DNA of 13,179 nt from Ilumatobacteraceae bacterium (GTDB lineage: Bacteria > Actinomycetota > Acidimicrobiia > Acidimicrobiales > Ilumatobacteraceae): the NCBI GenBank assembly GCA_030727685.1, contig JANRBC010000148.1, positions 1 through 13,179 on the forward strand, written 5' to 3'. The position numbers were made by a program, and so were the translations under genes. Each line of letters begins with the position of its first letter. Positions within the stretch are counted from its first letter, which is position 1. The notes under the pieces are model-generated. The model saw nothing but the letters and a program-made list of their open reading frames with translations. It did no database searches and was not told where the DNA came from. Of the stretch, positions 1 to 7,496 are shown piece by piece.

Positions 1-896
1 TGAACTGGGATGTGTTTATTACGTGTGCGGTGACGGGTGCTGGTGACACGACGGGCAAAAGCGACAAGGTTCCGGTAACGCCAAAGCAGATCGCCGATTC
101 GGCACTTGATGCGGCAAAAGCAGGCGCGGCCGTTGTGCACATTCATGTGCGTGACCCGCGAACCGGCAAGGGCACACGCGATGTCGAACTTTATGCCGAG
201 GTAGTCGACCGAATTCGATCTTCAAACACCGACGTTGTTTTGAATTTGACCGCAGGCATGGGTGGCGACATGGTGCTTGGTGGCGACGAAAAAGTTTTGC
301 CACTCGACGAGATCGGCACCGACATGGTTGGCGCAACTGAACGCCTCGAGCATGTCACTCGCCTGTTGCCAGAAATTTGCACTCTTGACTGCGGCACCAT
401 GAACTTTTCTTCGGGTGGCGACTACATCATGGTCAACACACCGAGCGTGTTGCGTGCAATGGCCAAGCAAGTTCAAAAACTTGGCGTGCGCGCCGAACTT
501 GAAGTTTTCGACACGGGCCATTTAGTGATGGTAAAAGATTTAATCGCTGAAGGTCTGCTTGACGACCCGATCATGATCCAACTTTGCATGGGCATCGCCT
601 ATGGCGCACCCGATGACCCGACAACATTTATGGCGATGGTTAATCAACTGCCACCTGGCGCAATTTTCTCGGCCTTCTCGATTAGTCGAATGCAGTTGCC
701 ATTTGTGGCAATGGCCGCACTCGCAGGTGGCAACGTTCGCGTCGGTCTTGAAGACAATATTTATTTGTCGCGCGGCCAACTTGCATCAAATGCAGATCTG
801 GTTGAGCGTGCTGTCAAGATTCTTGAAAATATGAACGTCAATGTCATCGGACCTCAAGACGTTCGCAACAAACTTAAACTCACGAAACACTCGTGA
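1..896 (+). CDS. BKACE-family beta-keto acid cleavage enzyme, probable 3-dehydrocarnitine:acetyl-CoA trimethylamine-acetate transferase (5' partial)
   Basis: Likely condenses 3-dehydrocarnitine with acetyl-CoA to give betainyl-CoA and acetoacetate in the cytoplasm. Seen: a TIM-barrel BKACE (DUF849/Kce-like) sequence. Numbering from the GTG at 12, it has the N-terminal ITCAVTGAGD strand, the zinc-binding HIH pair (H43, H45) in VVHIHVRDP, an ELEVFD segment near residue 164 matching the catalytic Glu region, and the GLED motif (E247, D248) supplying the third zinc ligand and an acidic residue. The reading frame stays open to the left edge (codons N-W-D-V-F-I-T), and family members have a few residues before the ITCAVTG strand. 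The real start is therefore probably upstream of the window and the GTG at 12 is unlikely to be it. The stop overlaps the next gene by GTGA. The family cleaves many beta-keto acids; the dehydrocarnitine assignment rests on the adjacent carnitine dehydrogenase, the arrangement described for carnitine catabolism in Sinorhizobium and relatives. Confidence 0.88.
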   Translation, partial: NWDVFITCAVTGAGDTTGKSDKVPVTPKQIADSALDAAKAGAAVVHIHVRDPRTGKGTRDVELYAEVVDRIRSSNTDVVLNLTAGMGGDMVLGGDEKVLPLDEIGTDMVGATERLEHVTRLLPEICTLDCGTMNFSSGGDYIMVNTPSVLRAMAKQVQKLGVRAELEVFDTGHLVMVKDLIAEGLLDDPIMIQLCMGIAYGAPDDPTTFMAMVNQLPPGAIFSAFSISRMQLPFVAMAALAGGNVRVGLEDNIYLSRGQLASNADLVERAVKILENMNVNVIGPQDVRNKLKLTKHS

Positions 897-2374
897 GTCT
901 CAGCAAGCCGTTGCGCACGGTCGGCCTTTTAGGTGGCGGAGTAATCGGCGGAGGTTGGGCTGCGCGATTCATCCTCAACGGCATCGACGTAAAGATTTAC
1001 GATGTCGACCCTCAGGCTGAGCGAAAAATTGGCGAAGTCATGGCTAACGCGCGTCGCGCATACGCAAAGCTGACACTCGCCCCACTGCCTAAAGAAGGCA
1101 CGATCACTTTCGTCGCTACGCCAGAAGAGGCGGTAACCGACGTCGATTTCGTTCAAGAGAGCGCACCCGAGCGTGTCGAACTTAAGCAAGAACTTCTGGC
1201 TCGTGCCAGCCGTGCCGCAAAATCAGACACCGTATTTGGCTCGTCAACTTCGGGTATCTTGCCGACCCAATTGCAGCGTGACATGGTCAACCCAGATCGC
1301 CTTGTTGTTGGCCACCCATTTAACCCTGTCTATTTGTTGCCTCTTGTCGAAATCTGTGGCGGCGACAAGACGTCAGCAAAAGCAAAAGAGCGCGCTCGCG
1401 AGGTTTATGACTCAATCGGTATGCGGCCATTAATGTTGCAAAAAGAAATTGACGGATTCATTGCCGACCGTTTGATGGAGTCAATGTGGCGCGAGGCGCT
1501 CTGGCTGATCAACGATGGTGTAGCAACCGCCGAAGAAATTGATGATGCGATTCGATTTGGCGCCGGTTTGCGCTGGTCGTTCATGGGCACATTCTTGGTT
1601 TATCGCATCGCAGGCGGCGAAGCAGGCATGCGACACTTCATGGCCCAGTTCGGACCAACCCTCAAATGGCCATGGACGAAACTCATGGATGTGCCTGAAC
1701 TTGATGACGTCTTGCTAGAGAAAATCGTTTCGCAGTCAGATACTCAAGCAGGCACTAAATCAATTCGTGAACTCGAAAAACTTCGCGACGACTGTTTAGT
1801 CGCCGTGATGCAGGGTCTTAAATCGGTTGGCTTTGGCGCTGGTGAAGTTCTTGCAAAGTATGAAAACAAATTGTTCAGCGGCGCAACGCCGGCACCGACA
1901 AATATTGATCAACCAATCGAAGTGCAACGACGATTTATCACTGCCGACTGGGCTGACTATAACGGCCATACGAACGACAGTCGATACATGCAACTTTCGA
2001 GTGAGGCACTCGACGTATTTTTCAGATCAATAGGTTTCAATTCTGACTATTTGGCAACTGGTCGGTCTTTTTACTCACTTGAGAGCCACGTTCGTTACAT
2101 AAACGAAAGTAAGGTCGGCGACGAAATCGTTGTAACGGCACAAGTCATCGCTCTCGACGAAAAGAAGGTTCATCTGCACTCAGTAATGTCGAAAACTGAC
2201 GGCACAGTTGTGGCAACTGCAGAACATATTTACTTACATGTTGATACGAATCTCAAAAAAGGCTCCCCAATCGGCGAAGAACTACTAGTTCGTCTTGCGC
2301 CAATTGCTAAAGCACATGCAAAACTCGCGAAACCAGACGGTGTCGGAAGATTTGTCGGTCAAAGCGTTAAATGA
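893..2374 (+). CDS. L-carnitine 3-dehydrogenase fused to a C-terminal hotdog thioesterase domain
   Basis: Oxidises L-carnitine to 3-dehydrocarnitine with NAD+; the fused domain hydrolyses an acyl-CoA, betainyl-CoA in characterised homologues. Seen: 493 residues. An N-terminal Rossmann fold has G14-x-G16-x-x-G19 and an acidic D37 ending beta-2 (NAD preference). An SSTSG loop (117-121) is followed by the 3-hydroxyacyl-CoA-dehydrogenase-type catalytic His in GHPFNP (H141) with E153 as partner. A helical C-terminal dehydrogenase domain runs to about 325. From about residue 344 a 4HBT-type hotdog domain carries D355-Y-N-G-H359. The fused layout and the preceding BKACE gene separate it from ordinary hydroxybutyryl-CoA dehydrogenases. 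The GTG start overlaps the upstream stop (GTGA) and the stop overlaps the next ATG (ATGA), so translation is probably coupled. The thioesterase half departs from its stand-alone neighbour around the active site (GHTND against NHMTE), so its substrate may differ. Confidence 0.92.
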   Translation: MSLSKPLRTVGLLGGGVIGGGWAARFILNGIDVKIYDVDPQAERKIGEVMANARRAYAKLTLAPLPKEGTITFVATPEEAVTDVDFVQESAPERVELKQELLARASRAAKSDTVFGSSTSGILPTQLQRDMVNPDRLVVGHPFNPVYLLPLVEICGGDKTSAKAKERAREVYDSIGMRPLMLQKEIDGFIADRLMESMWREALWLINDGVATAEEIDDAIRFGAGLRWSFMGTFLVYRIAGGEAGMRHFMAQFGPTLKWPWTKLMDVPELDDVLLEKIVSQSDTQAGTKSIRELEKLRDDCLVAVMQGLKSVGFGAGEVLAKYENKLFSGATPAPTNIDQPIEVQRRFITADWADYNGHTNDSRYMQLSSEALDVFFRSIGFNSDYLATGRSFYSLESHVRYINESKVGDEIVVTAQVIALDEKKVHLHSVMSKTDGTVVATAEHIYLHVDTNLKKGSPIGEELLVRLAPIAKAHAKLAKPDGVGRFVGQSVK

Positions 2375-2886
2375 TTTCGAAAGTCGAGCCTCTTAAGTCA
2401 GGCGAAGCGGTGCCTGCACCACTCGATGTTTATCGGTGCAGTGTCGTTGCCGAATGGGTTGATTACAACAATCACATGACCGAAGCCGCATATCTAACCG
2501 CGTTCGGCTGGGCATCAGATGTCTTGTTTCAATACATCGGCATAAATGACGACTACCGCGCTGCAGGCAATTCTTATTACACGGTCGAGACTCACATTAT
2601 TTATGAACGAGAAGCAGACTTTGATGACAAGTTACGAATCACTACTCAGGTGCTTGATTTTGATGCTAAGCGCCTGCATTTCAACCACGAAATGTTCAAC
2701 TTGGCGACCAACGACCGCCTTGCAACTTGTGAGCAAATGCTTGTGCATGTCGACTCAAATGCCGCCAAATCGGCGCCAATCCCCGATTCTGTGGCCTCTG
2801 CCCTAACGGCGATCAAACAATCTCACAGCAAATTGTCGACCCCTCCAGAAATCGGTCGAACTATGAAAATCAAGCATAAAAACTGA
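2371..2886 (+). CDS. 4HBT-type hotdog thioesterase, probable betainyl-CoA thioesterase
   Basis: Probably hydrolyses betainyl-CoA, the BKACE product, to glycine betaine and free CoA in the cytoplasm. Seen: 171 residues, one hotdog domain with the active-site motif VDYNNHMTEAAYL (D31, N33, H35), a YYTVETHI strand and the C-terminal EQMLVHVD strand. It is clearly paralogous to the thioesterase half of the preceding fusion: both share the x-W-x-D-Y-N-x-H segment, the S-[FY]-Y-[ST]-[LV]-E-[ST]-H strand and a LHVD/LVHVD ending. From family knowledge, the HMTEA version is closest to betainyl-CoA thioesterases, so this copy is the better candidate for that step. ATG start overlaps the upstream stop by 4 bases; 11 bases separate it from the acyl-CoA dehydrogenase gene. 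Confidence 0.85.
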   Translation: MISKVEPLKSGEAVPAPLDVYRCSVVAEWVDYNNHMTEAAYLTAFGWASDVLFQYIGINDDYRAAGNSYYTVETHIIYEREADFDDKLRITTQVLDFDAKRLHFNHEMFNLATNDRLATCEQMLVHVDSNAAKSAPIPDSVASALTAIKQSHSKLSTPPEIGRTMKIKHKN

Positions 2887-2897
2887 GAGACTGAACC

Positions 2898-4058
2898 ATG
2901 CGCTTTGAGCTAACCGAAGAACAACAGATGATTGTCGAAACGACGCGCACTTTCACCGAGCGCGAACTTATGCCACACGAAGAGCAAGTTGAGCGCGAGG
3001 GGCACGTCTCCCCAGATCTCGTCAACCAAATTAAGCAACGCTCAATCGACGCCGGAATCTACGCGTGCAATATGCCGAGCGAACTTGGTGGTGGCGGTCT
3101 TGATTCATTCGACACAACACTCGTTGACCGCGAGTTCGGTGCGACTTCATACGCGCTGCACTACATAGTTGCGCGTCCGAGCAATATTTTGCGTGCATGC
3201 CGCGACCAACAAATTGAAGAATATTTGATACCAACAATTACTGGCGAGCGAGTCGAGTGTTTGGCAATGTCAGAACCCGACGCCGGTTCAGACGTGCGTG
3301 GAATGAAATGCACGGCGACCCGCGATGGCGATGATTGGATAATCAACGGCACCAAACATTTCATCTCGCACGCAGACTTGGCCGATTATGTGATTTTGTT
3401 TGCTGCCAGCGGCGAAGAACAAACCTCAAAGGGTATAAAAAAGAAGATCACTGGCTTTCTAGTTGATTTCAATTCAAAAGGTTGCGAGCGAGTAAAGGGC
3501 TATAACTGCATTTCGAACAACGGCTACCACAACATGATTCTCAATTTCGACAACTGCCGCGTACCTGCTCGCAATGTGTTGGGCGAAGAACACAAAGGTT
3601 TTGATGCAGCAAACGAGTGGCTCGGCGCAACGCGTCTGCAAGTTGCCGCTGTCTGTGTTGGTCGTGCGCGACGTGCACTCAAACTTTCAGTTGAGTGGGC
3701 CGCAACTCGCGAACAGTTTGGTCAGCAGATCGGTAAATTTCAAGGTGTCTCGTTCAAATTGGCGGACATGCAAATTCAACTTGATGCTGCAGAACTCTTG
3801 ACTCTTCGTGCCGCTTATAACGATGCTCAGGGCAGATTTAGCGACACCGAAGTCGCAATGGCCAAAGTCTTCTCAAGTGAAATGTGCCAGTTCGTCACCG
3901 ACGAAGCGATTCAAATATTTGGCGGCATGGGTTTAATGGACGAACTGCCGCTCGAGCGCATGTGGCGCGACACGCGCGTAGATCGTATTTGGGACGGCAC
4001 AAGCGAGATTCAAAGACACATAATTTCGCGTGCACTTTTGCGTCCATATGGCGGCTGA
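2898..4058 (+). CDS. Acyl-CoA dehydrogenase, probable gamma-butyrobetainyl-CoA dehydrogenase
   Basis: FAD enzyme expected to desaturate gamma-butyrobetainyl-CoA to crotonobetainyl-CoA (or run the reverse, as CaiA does), passing electrons to an ETF not in this window. Seen: 386 residues, normal family length. Features are the N-terminal helical domain, the LAMSEPDAGSD flavin/substrate strand, the WIINGTKHFIS segment, the REQFGQQIGKFQ and IFGGMG FAD-binding segments, and the C-terminal IWDGTSEIQR motif. The usual catalytic base in this motif is Glu (as in MCAD E376, YEGT); here it is Asp, D366 (codon 3993-3995). The alternative base position on helix G (Glu in isovaleryl-CoA dehydrogenase) aligns with Thr, so D366 is the only evident base. 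ATG start follows an 11-base gap after the thioesterase stop. Substrate is inferred from its place between a carnitine module and CaiD; sequence alone supports only an acyl-CoA dehydrogenase. Confidence 0.88.
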   Translation: MRFELTEEQQMIVETTRTFTERELMPHEEQVEREGHVSPDLVNQIKQRSIDAGIYACNMPSELGGGGLDSFDTTLVDREFGATSYALHYIVARPSNILRACRDQQIEEYLIPTITGERVECLAMSEPDAGSDVRGMKCTATRDGDDWIINGTKHFISHADLADYVILFAASGEEQTSKGIKKKITGFLVDFNSKGCERVKGYNCISNNGYHNMILNFDNCRVPARNVLGEEHKGFDAANEWLGATRLQVAAVCVGRARRALKLSVEWAATREQFGQQIGKFQGVSFKLADMQIQLDAAELLTLRAAYNDAQGRFSDTEVAMAKVFSSEMCQFVTDEAIQIFGGMGLMDELPLERMWRDTRVDRIWDGTSEIQRHIISRALLRPYGG

Positions 4059-6087
4059 TCAACTTCTTTCGCGCACGCTGAATCCGCGATCTATTGCGCT
4101 GTTTGGCGCAAGCCCAGCACAAAGCGTGATCGAACAATGTCAAAAGTTGGGTTTCACCGGTCAGTTATGGCCCGTACATCCGACTCGCGAAACGATTGCG
4201 GGCGTCAAATGCTTTAAATCGATTGCCGAACTACCCGCCGCACCAGATGTTGCTTTTGTTGCTGTGAATCGCCACGCGACTATCGGTGTTGTGGCAGAGT
4301 TGGCAAAATTTGGTTGCGGTGGTGCTGTTTGCTACGCGTCGGGTTTCGCTGAATCAGGCACCCAGTCAGACATCAACGGGGTTGAATTACAACAAAAACT
4401 CATCGAAGCAGCCGGAGAAATGTCGCTTCTCGGGCCGAACTGCTACGGCTACATCAACGCTCTTGATGGCGTTGCGTTATGGCCCGATCAACACGGTTGC
4501 AAGCCCGAGAAATTTGGCTCAGCGATTGTAAGTCAAAGCGGCAATGTCGGGTTAAATCTGACTTTGCAGCAACGCGACCTGAACCTCGCATATCTCGTGA
4601 CCGTTGGCAATCAAGCAGTCGCTGGCGTAGAAGATTGCCTTGAATTTTTTATCAACGACGGTCGCGTTTCTTCGATCGGCTTGTTCATTGAAGCGATAGT
4701 TGACCCCGTTCGATTCGCTCGCCTCGCGCACCATGCCGCACAAAGACACCTACGAATTGTCGCATTGCAAACAGGACGCAGCGAAGCCGGTGCATTGATC
4801 GCCGCATCGCACACCGCATCACTTGCGGGCCGACGACGCGCATACGAGGCGTTGTTTGCGCGTTGCGGAGTTGCGATGGTCGATTCGCCGACCGAACTGA
4901 TCGAAACTCTCAAACTTCTCAATCAAGGTGGTGCTCTGACCGGCAACAAAATTGTTTCGCTCTCATGCTCGGGTGGCGAGGCTTCGCTTGTTGCTGATTT
5001 GAGTGAGAAAACATCCCTACGTTTTGAACCATTCGGCGATGAGCATTATCAGCGCATTAATTCAACGCTGACTGAACTCGTAACAATTGCTAATCCGTTT
5101 GATTACCACACTTTTATGTGGGGTGACCGTGTCGCAACTGCCAATACATTTGCCGAAGTCATGAACGGACCACAAGACGCCACAATGTTGATTCTTGATA
5201 CTCCACCCCGCGACGATCAACCGTCAGACTCATGGACAGTGGCGGCACAAGCACTCGGCGATGCTGTTGCCAAGACAAATAGACGCGGTGTTGTGGTTGC
5301 GACTATTTCAGAGTGCATAACTGCAGATGTTCGCGCGGCTGCTCGCGCAGCAAACATGACTGTGTTGCAAGGCTTACAAGAGTCACTTGCTGCCCTCGAC
5401 GCCGCATCATGGCTCGGCACAAACATGCCGGGCGAACTGCCAGCAACAGTTAGTGCACCGCGAACAACAAAACTAATCGACGAAGCCGAAGCCAAAACGA
5501 TATTGTCTCGCGACGGCGTTGCAGTGCCGGTCGGAGTGCGAACCAGTCGTAGTGATCTGAAATCATCTGCTGAAAAAGTTGGCTACCCAGTCACACTCAA
5601 AGGACTTGGTCTCGCTCACAAAAGCGAAACGGGTGCGGTTCGTGTTGGCATCACAAATGCCGACGAGTTAACGACCGCAGCGAATCAAATGCCTAAAGAG
5701 ATCAACGAATTTCTTATCGAGCAGACAGTCACAAATATTGTTGCTGAAGTCTTGGTCAGTGTGCGACGTGATGCACCAGTCGGTTGGCTCATCACCCTTG
5801 GCGCCGGAGGCATCTATACAGAGCTGTGGCGAGACACGGTTTGTTTGTTGGCCCCTTCGTCTGACGTCGAGATTAAGCAAGCCCTGCAAAAGTTGCGAAT
5901 CGCTCCTCTTTTAAATGGCTTTCGCGGCAAGCCTGCTGCGGATGTTGATTCGTTGGTCGATTTAATCCAAAAACTGATCGATGCTGCACTCAAAAATGAA
6001 CTTGTCGAGGTTGAATTAAACCCAGTGCTTGTTACTACAAATTCGGCGGTTGCAGTTGACGCGTTGATGATTGCCGAGACGCGATGA
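4048..6087 (+). CDS. ADP-forming acyl-CoA ligase (acetyl-CoA synthetase ADP-forming/Pat family), probable gamma-butyrobetaine or carnitine CoA ligase
   Basis: Expected to activate a betaine acid (gamma-butyrobetaine, crotonobetaine or carnitine) to its CoA thioester with ATP, yielding ADP and phosphate. Seen: 679 residues joining the two halves of the family. The N-terminal half is a SucD-like CoA-binding fold (RSIALFGAS at the start, LLGPNCYGYIN, IVSQSGNVG) followed by a domain with the phosphorylatable histidine in AASHTASLAG (H255). The C-terminal half is an ATP-grasp domain with a second conserved histidine in LAHKSETG (H524) and VEVELNPVLV near the end. I prefer ATG 4048 to the in-frame GTG 4030: it begins just before the conserved LNPRSIALFGAS strand and gives an 11-base overlap with the dehydrogenase gene. 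The stop overlaps caiD (ATGA). No GNAT domain is attached, so it is not a protein lysine acetyltransferase of the Pat type. It replaces the AMP-forming CaiC of enterobacteria; substrate is inferred from context. Confidence 0.85.
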   Translation: MAADQLLSRTLNPRSIALFGASPAQSVIEQCQKLGFTGQLWPVHPTRETIAGVKCFKSIAELPAAPDVAFVAVNRHATIGVVAELAKFGCGGAVCYASGFAESGTQSDINGVELQQKLIEAAGEMSLLGPNCYGYINALDGVALWPDQHGCKPEKFGSAIVSQSGNVGLNLTLQQRDLNLAYLVTVGNQAVAGVEDCLEFFINDGRVSSIGLFIEAIVDPVRFARLAHHAAQRHLRIVALQTGRSEAGALIAASHTASLAGRRRAYEALFARCGVAMVDSPTELIETLKLLNQGGALTGNKIVSLSCSGGEASLVADLSEKTSLRFEPFGDEHYQRINSTLTELVTIANPFDYHTFMWGDRVATANTFAEVMNGPQDATMLILDTPPRDDQPSDSWTVAAQALGDAVAKTNRRGVVVATISECITADVRAAARAANMTVLQGLQESLAALDAASWLGTNMPGELPATVSAPRTTKLIDEAEAKTILSRDGVAVPVGVRTSRSDLKSSAEKVGYPVTLKGLGLAHKSETGAVRVGITNADELTTAANQMPKEINEFLIEQTVTNIVAEVLVSVRRDAPVGWLITLGAGGIYTELWRDTVCLLAPSSDVEIKQALQKLRIAPLLNGFRGKPAADVDSLVDLIQKLIDAALKNELVEVELNPVLVTTNSAVAVDALMIAETR

Positions 6088-6854
6088 GTATCGACGTCGT
6101 ACGCAACGGCGCAATTTTGGAAGTGACGATCAATCGCCCCAAAGCCAACGCGATTGATGCGGCGACAAGTCGCGAAATGAGTTCAGTTTTCGAGTCGTTC
6201 ATGCATGACCCTGAGTTGCGTGTGGCGATCTTGACAGGCGCAGGCACGAAGTTTTTTTCTGCAGGATGGGATCTCAGCGCCGCGAGCGATGGCGAATCGT
6301 TCGAATCAGACTACGGAGTCGGTGGTTTCGGGGGCATCAGTGAACTTAAGTTTCGCCCGAAGCCAGTGATTGCGGCCGTGAACGGCATGGCTGTCGGAGG
6401 CGGGTTTGAAATCGCTCTTGCTGCCGATCTCATCGTTGCTGCTGAACATGCAGAATTCTTCTTGCCTGAAGCGACACTTGGCTTGATCGCCGACAACGCA
6501 ACTATTCGACTACCCCGTGTTGTGCCGCCGAACGTTGCGCGCGAAATGCTGATCTCGGGGCGACGTATGTCGGCAACCGAAGCAAAAACTTGGGGCATTG
6601 TTAACCAAGTGTCAACTTCAGATGACTTGATGGCTACGGCACGACAACTCGCTGAAAAGATCTGTCTTTCTGCCCCGCTGAGTGTGGCTGCAGTTCTCGA
6701 TTTGATTCGCCAGCTCGAGACAGTTGCAACTGATGATGCGATGGCCGTGTTGCGCAATAATCCGACATATCGCGCTGCAATTGAGTCACAAGATGCCGCA
6801 GAAGGAACAAAAGCATTTGCCGAAAAACGCTCACCAAAGTGGCAGGGCAAATAA
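6084..6854 (+). CDS. caiD: Carnitinyl-CoA dehydratase / crotonobetainyl-CoA hydratase
   Basis: Interconverts crotonobetainyl-CoA and L-carnitinyl-CoA. Seen: 256 residues of crotonase fold, close to E. coli CaiD as I recall it. Shared stretches include RPKANAIDA near residue 18, LRVAI-TGAG near 45, KFFSAGWDL (56-64), KPVIAAVNG (93-101), GGGFE-ALAAD (105-115), LPEA-LG (127-133), GRRM, WGIVN and a C-terminal FAEKR-P-W-G. The two catalytic glutamates of the family are present as E109 and E129. The loop after E129 reads LIADNAT rather than the PDSGG-type loop and is about one residue shorter. Start ATG overlaps the ligase stop by 4 bases. In an aerobic operon with carnitine dehydrogenase and BKACE, the likely direction is hydration toward carnitinyl-CoA, feeding gamma-butyrobetaine and crotonobetaine into carnitine breakdown; use on D-carnitine through a crotonobetainyl-CoA intermediate is also possible. 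Confidence 0.93.
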   Translation: MSIDVVRNGAILEVTINRPKANAIDAATSREMSSVFESFMHDPELRVAILTGAGTKFFSAGWDLSAASDGESFESDYGVGGFGGISELKFRPKPVIAAVNGMAVGGGFEIALAADLIVAAEHAEFFLPEATLGLIADNATIRLPRVVPPNVAREMLISGRRMSATEAKTWGIVNQVSTSDDLMATARQLAEKICLSAPLSVAAVLDLIRQLETVATDDAMAVLRNNPTYRAAIESQDAAEGTKAFAEKRSPKWQGK

Positions 6855-7496
6855 TTGGATCTTGACGAGGCGTACTCGGTTAAAACTCCCGAAGACAGTC
6901 GAAGGCTTTATGCCCAATGGGCAACGACATACAACGAAACGTTTATCAAAGCCAACGATTATGTCTATCCGCGTACGATTGCTCAAAAATTTGACGAGTT
7001 GATTCCAAAGTCTGACATTCAAACTGTCGTTGACATCGGTTGTGGCACAGGTGCTGTCGGCAGTTATCTGGCGAACTTACGACCCAATCTAAAAATCACT
7101 GGCCTCGATATTTCTCCAGAGATGTTGGCTGAGGCTGCGAAGATCAAACGCATCGACGACTCGCCCGTCTACAACGACCTGAGTGAGGTTGATCTAACTG
7201 TTGAATTGCCGAAGAAATCATTCGACGCAATGATCAGCGCCGGCACCTTCACACATGGCCACCTCGGTGCAGAAACTTTTATCTCACTTATCGCACTAGT
7301 TCGGGCTAATGGCTGGCTAGTGATTGGCATAAATTCGAAGCATTTTTCGTCACAGGGCTTCGGTGTGGCATTAATAAACGCACACGACCAAGGTCGCATT
7401 ACACAAGCACAGTTTCACAATGTGCAAATTTATGGTCCAAAAAGCCCGCACTACGGCGACCTCGCAACCATCGCGATTTTTCAACGCCTTAAATAA
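6855..7496 (+). CDS. Class I SAM-dependent methyltransferase (METTL27-like), function unknown
   Basis: Seen: 213 residues, one Rossmann-type methyltransferase domain with motif I VVDIGCGTG (58-66), an acidic ribose-binding D85 in GLDISPEM and a post-motif segment around SFDAMISAGTFTHGHL. The N-terminal LYAQWATTYNETF resembles the METTL27/Williams-Beuren-type family by memory. The substrate is not deducible. The start is TTG at 6855, directly after the caiD TAA and in the same frame, with an AGGG (6844-6847) 7 bases upstream as a plausible ribosome-binding site; no in-frame ATG occurs before the core motif. Being coupled to the carnitine genes it could act on a methylated amine or on a side product, but that is a guess from position. 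It ends the operon: 56 bases follow before the next gene. Confidence 0.75.
   Translation: MDLDEAYSVKTPEDSRRLYAQWATTYNETFIKANDYVYPRTIAQKFDELIPKSDIQTVVDIGCGTGAVGSYLANLRPNLKITGLDISPEMLAEAAKIKRIDDSPVYNDLSEVDLTVELPKKSFDAMISAGTFTHGHLGAETFISLIALVRANGWLVIGINSKHFSSQGFGVALINAHDQGRITQAQFHNVQIYGPKSPHYGDLATIAIFQRLK

Noticed and set aside
12..14. GTG at 12 as true start of the BKACE gene
   Set aside because: The frame is open to the left edge and reads N-W-D before it; family proteins begin several residues before the ITCAVTG strand, so the start lies outside the window.
893..2374. 3-hydroxybutyryl-CoA dehydrogenase as product
   Set aside because: The fused hotdog thioesterase and the adjacent BKACE gene are the hallmark of L-carnitine dehydrogenase, not of beta-oxidation dehydrogenases.
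4030..4047. GTG at 4030 as start of the ADP-forming ligase
   Set aside because: Adds six residues (HFCVH-like) with no family support and a longer overlap; ATG 4048 sits just before the conserved N-terminal strand.
6311..6850. Long antisense open frame (179 codons) opposite caiD
   Set aside because: Low-complexity Ala/Ser/Arg composition, no family signature and it mirrors a well-supported coding gene; a codon-bias shadow.
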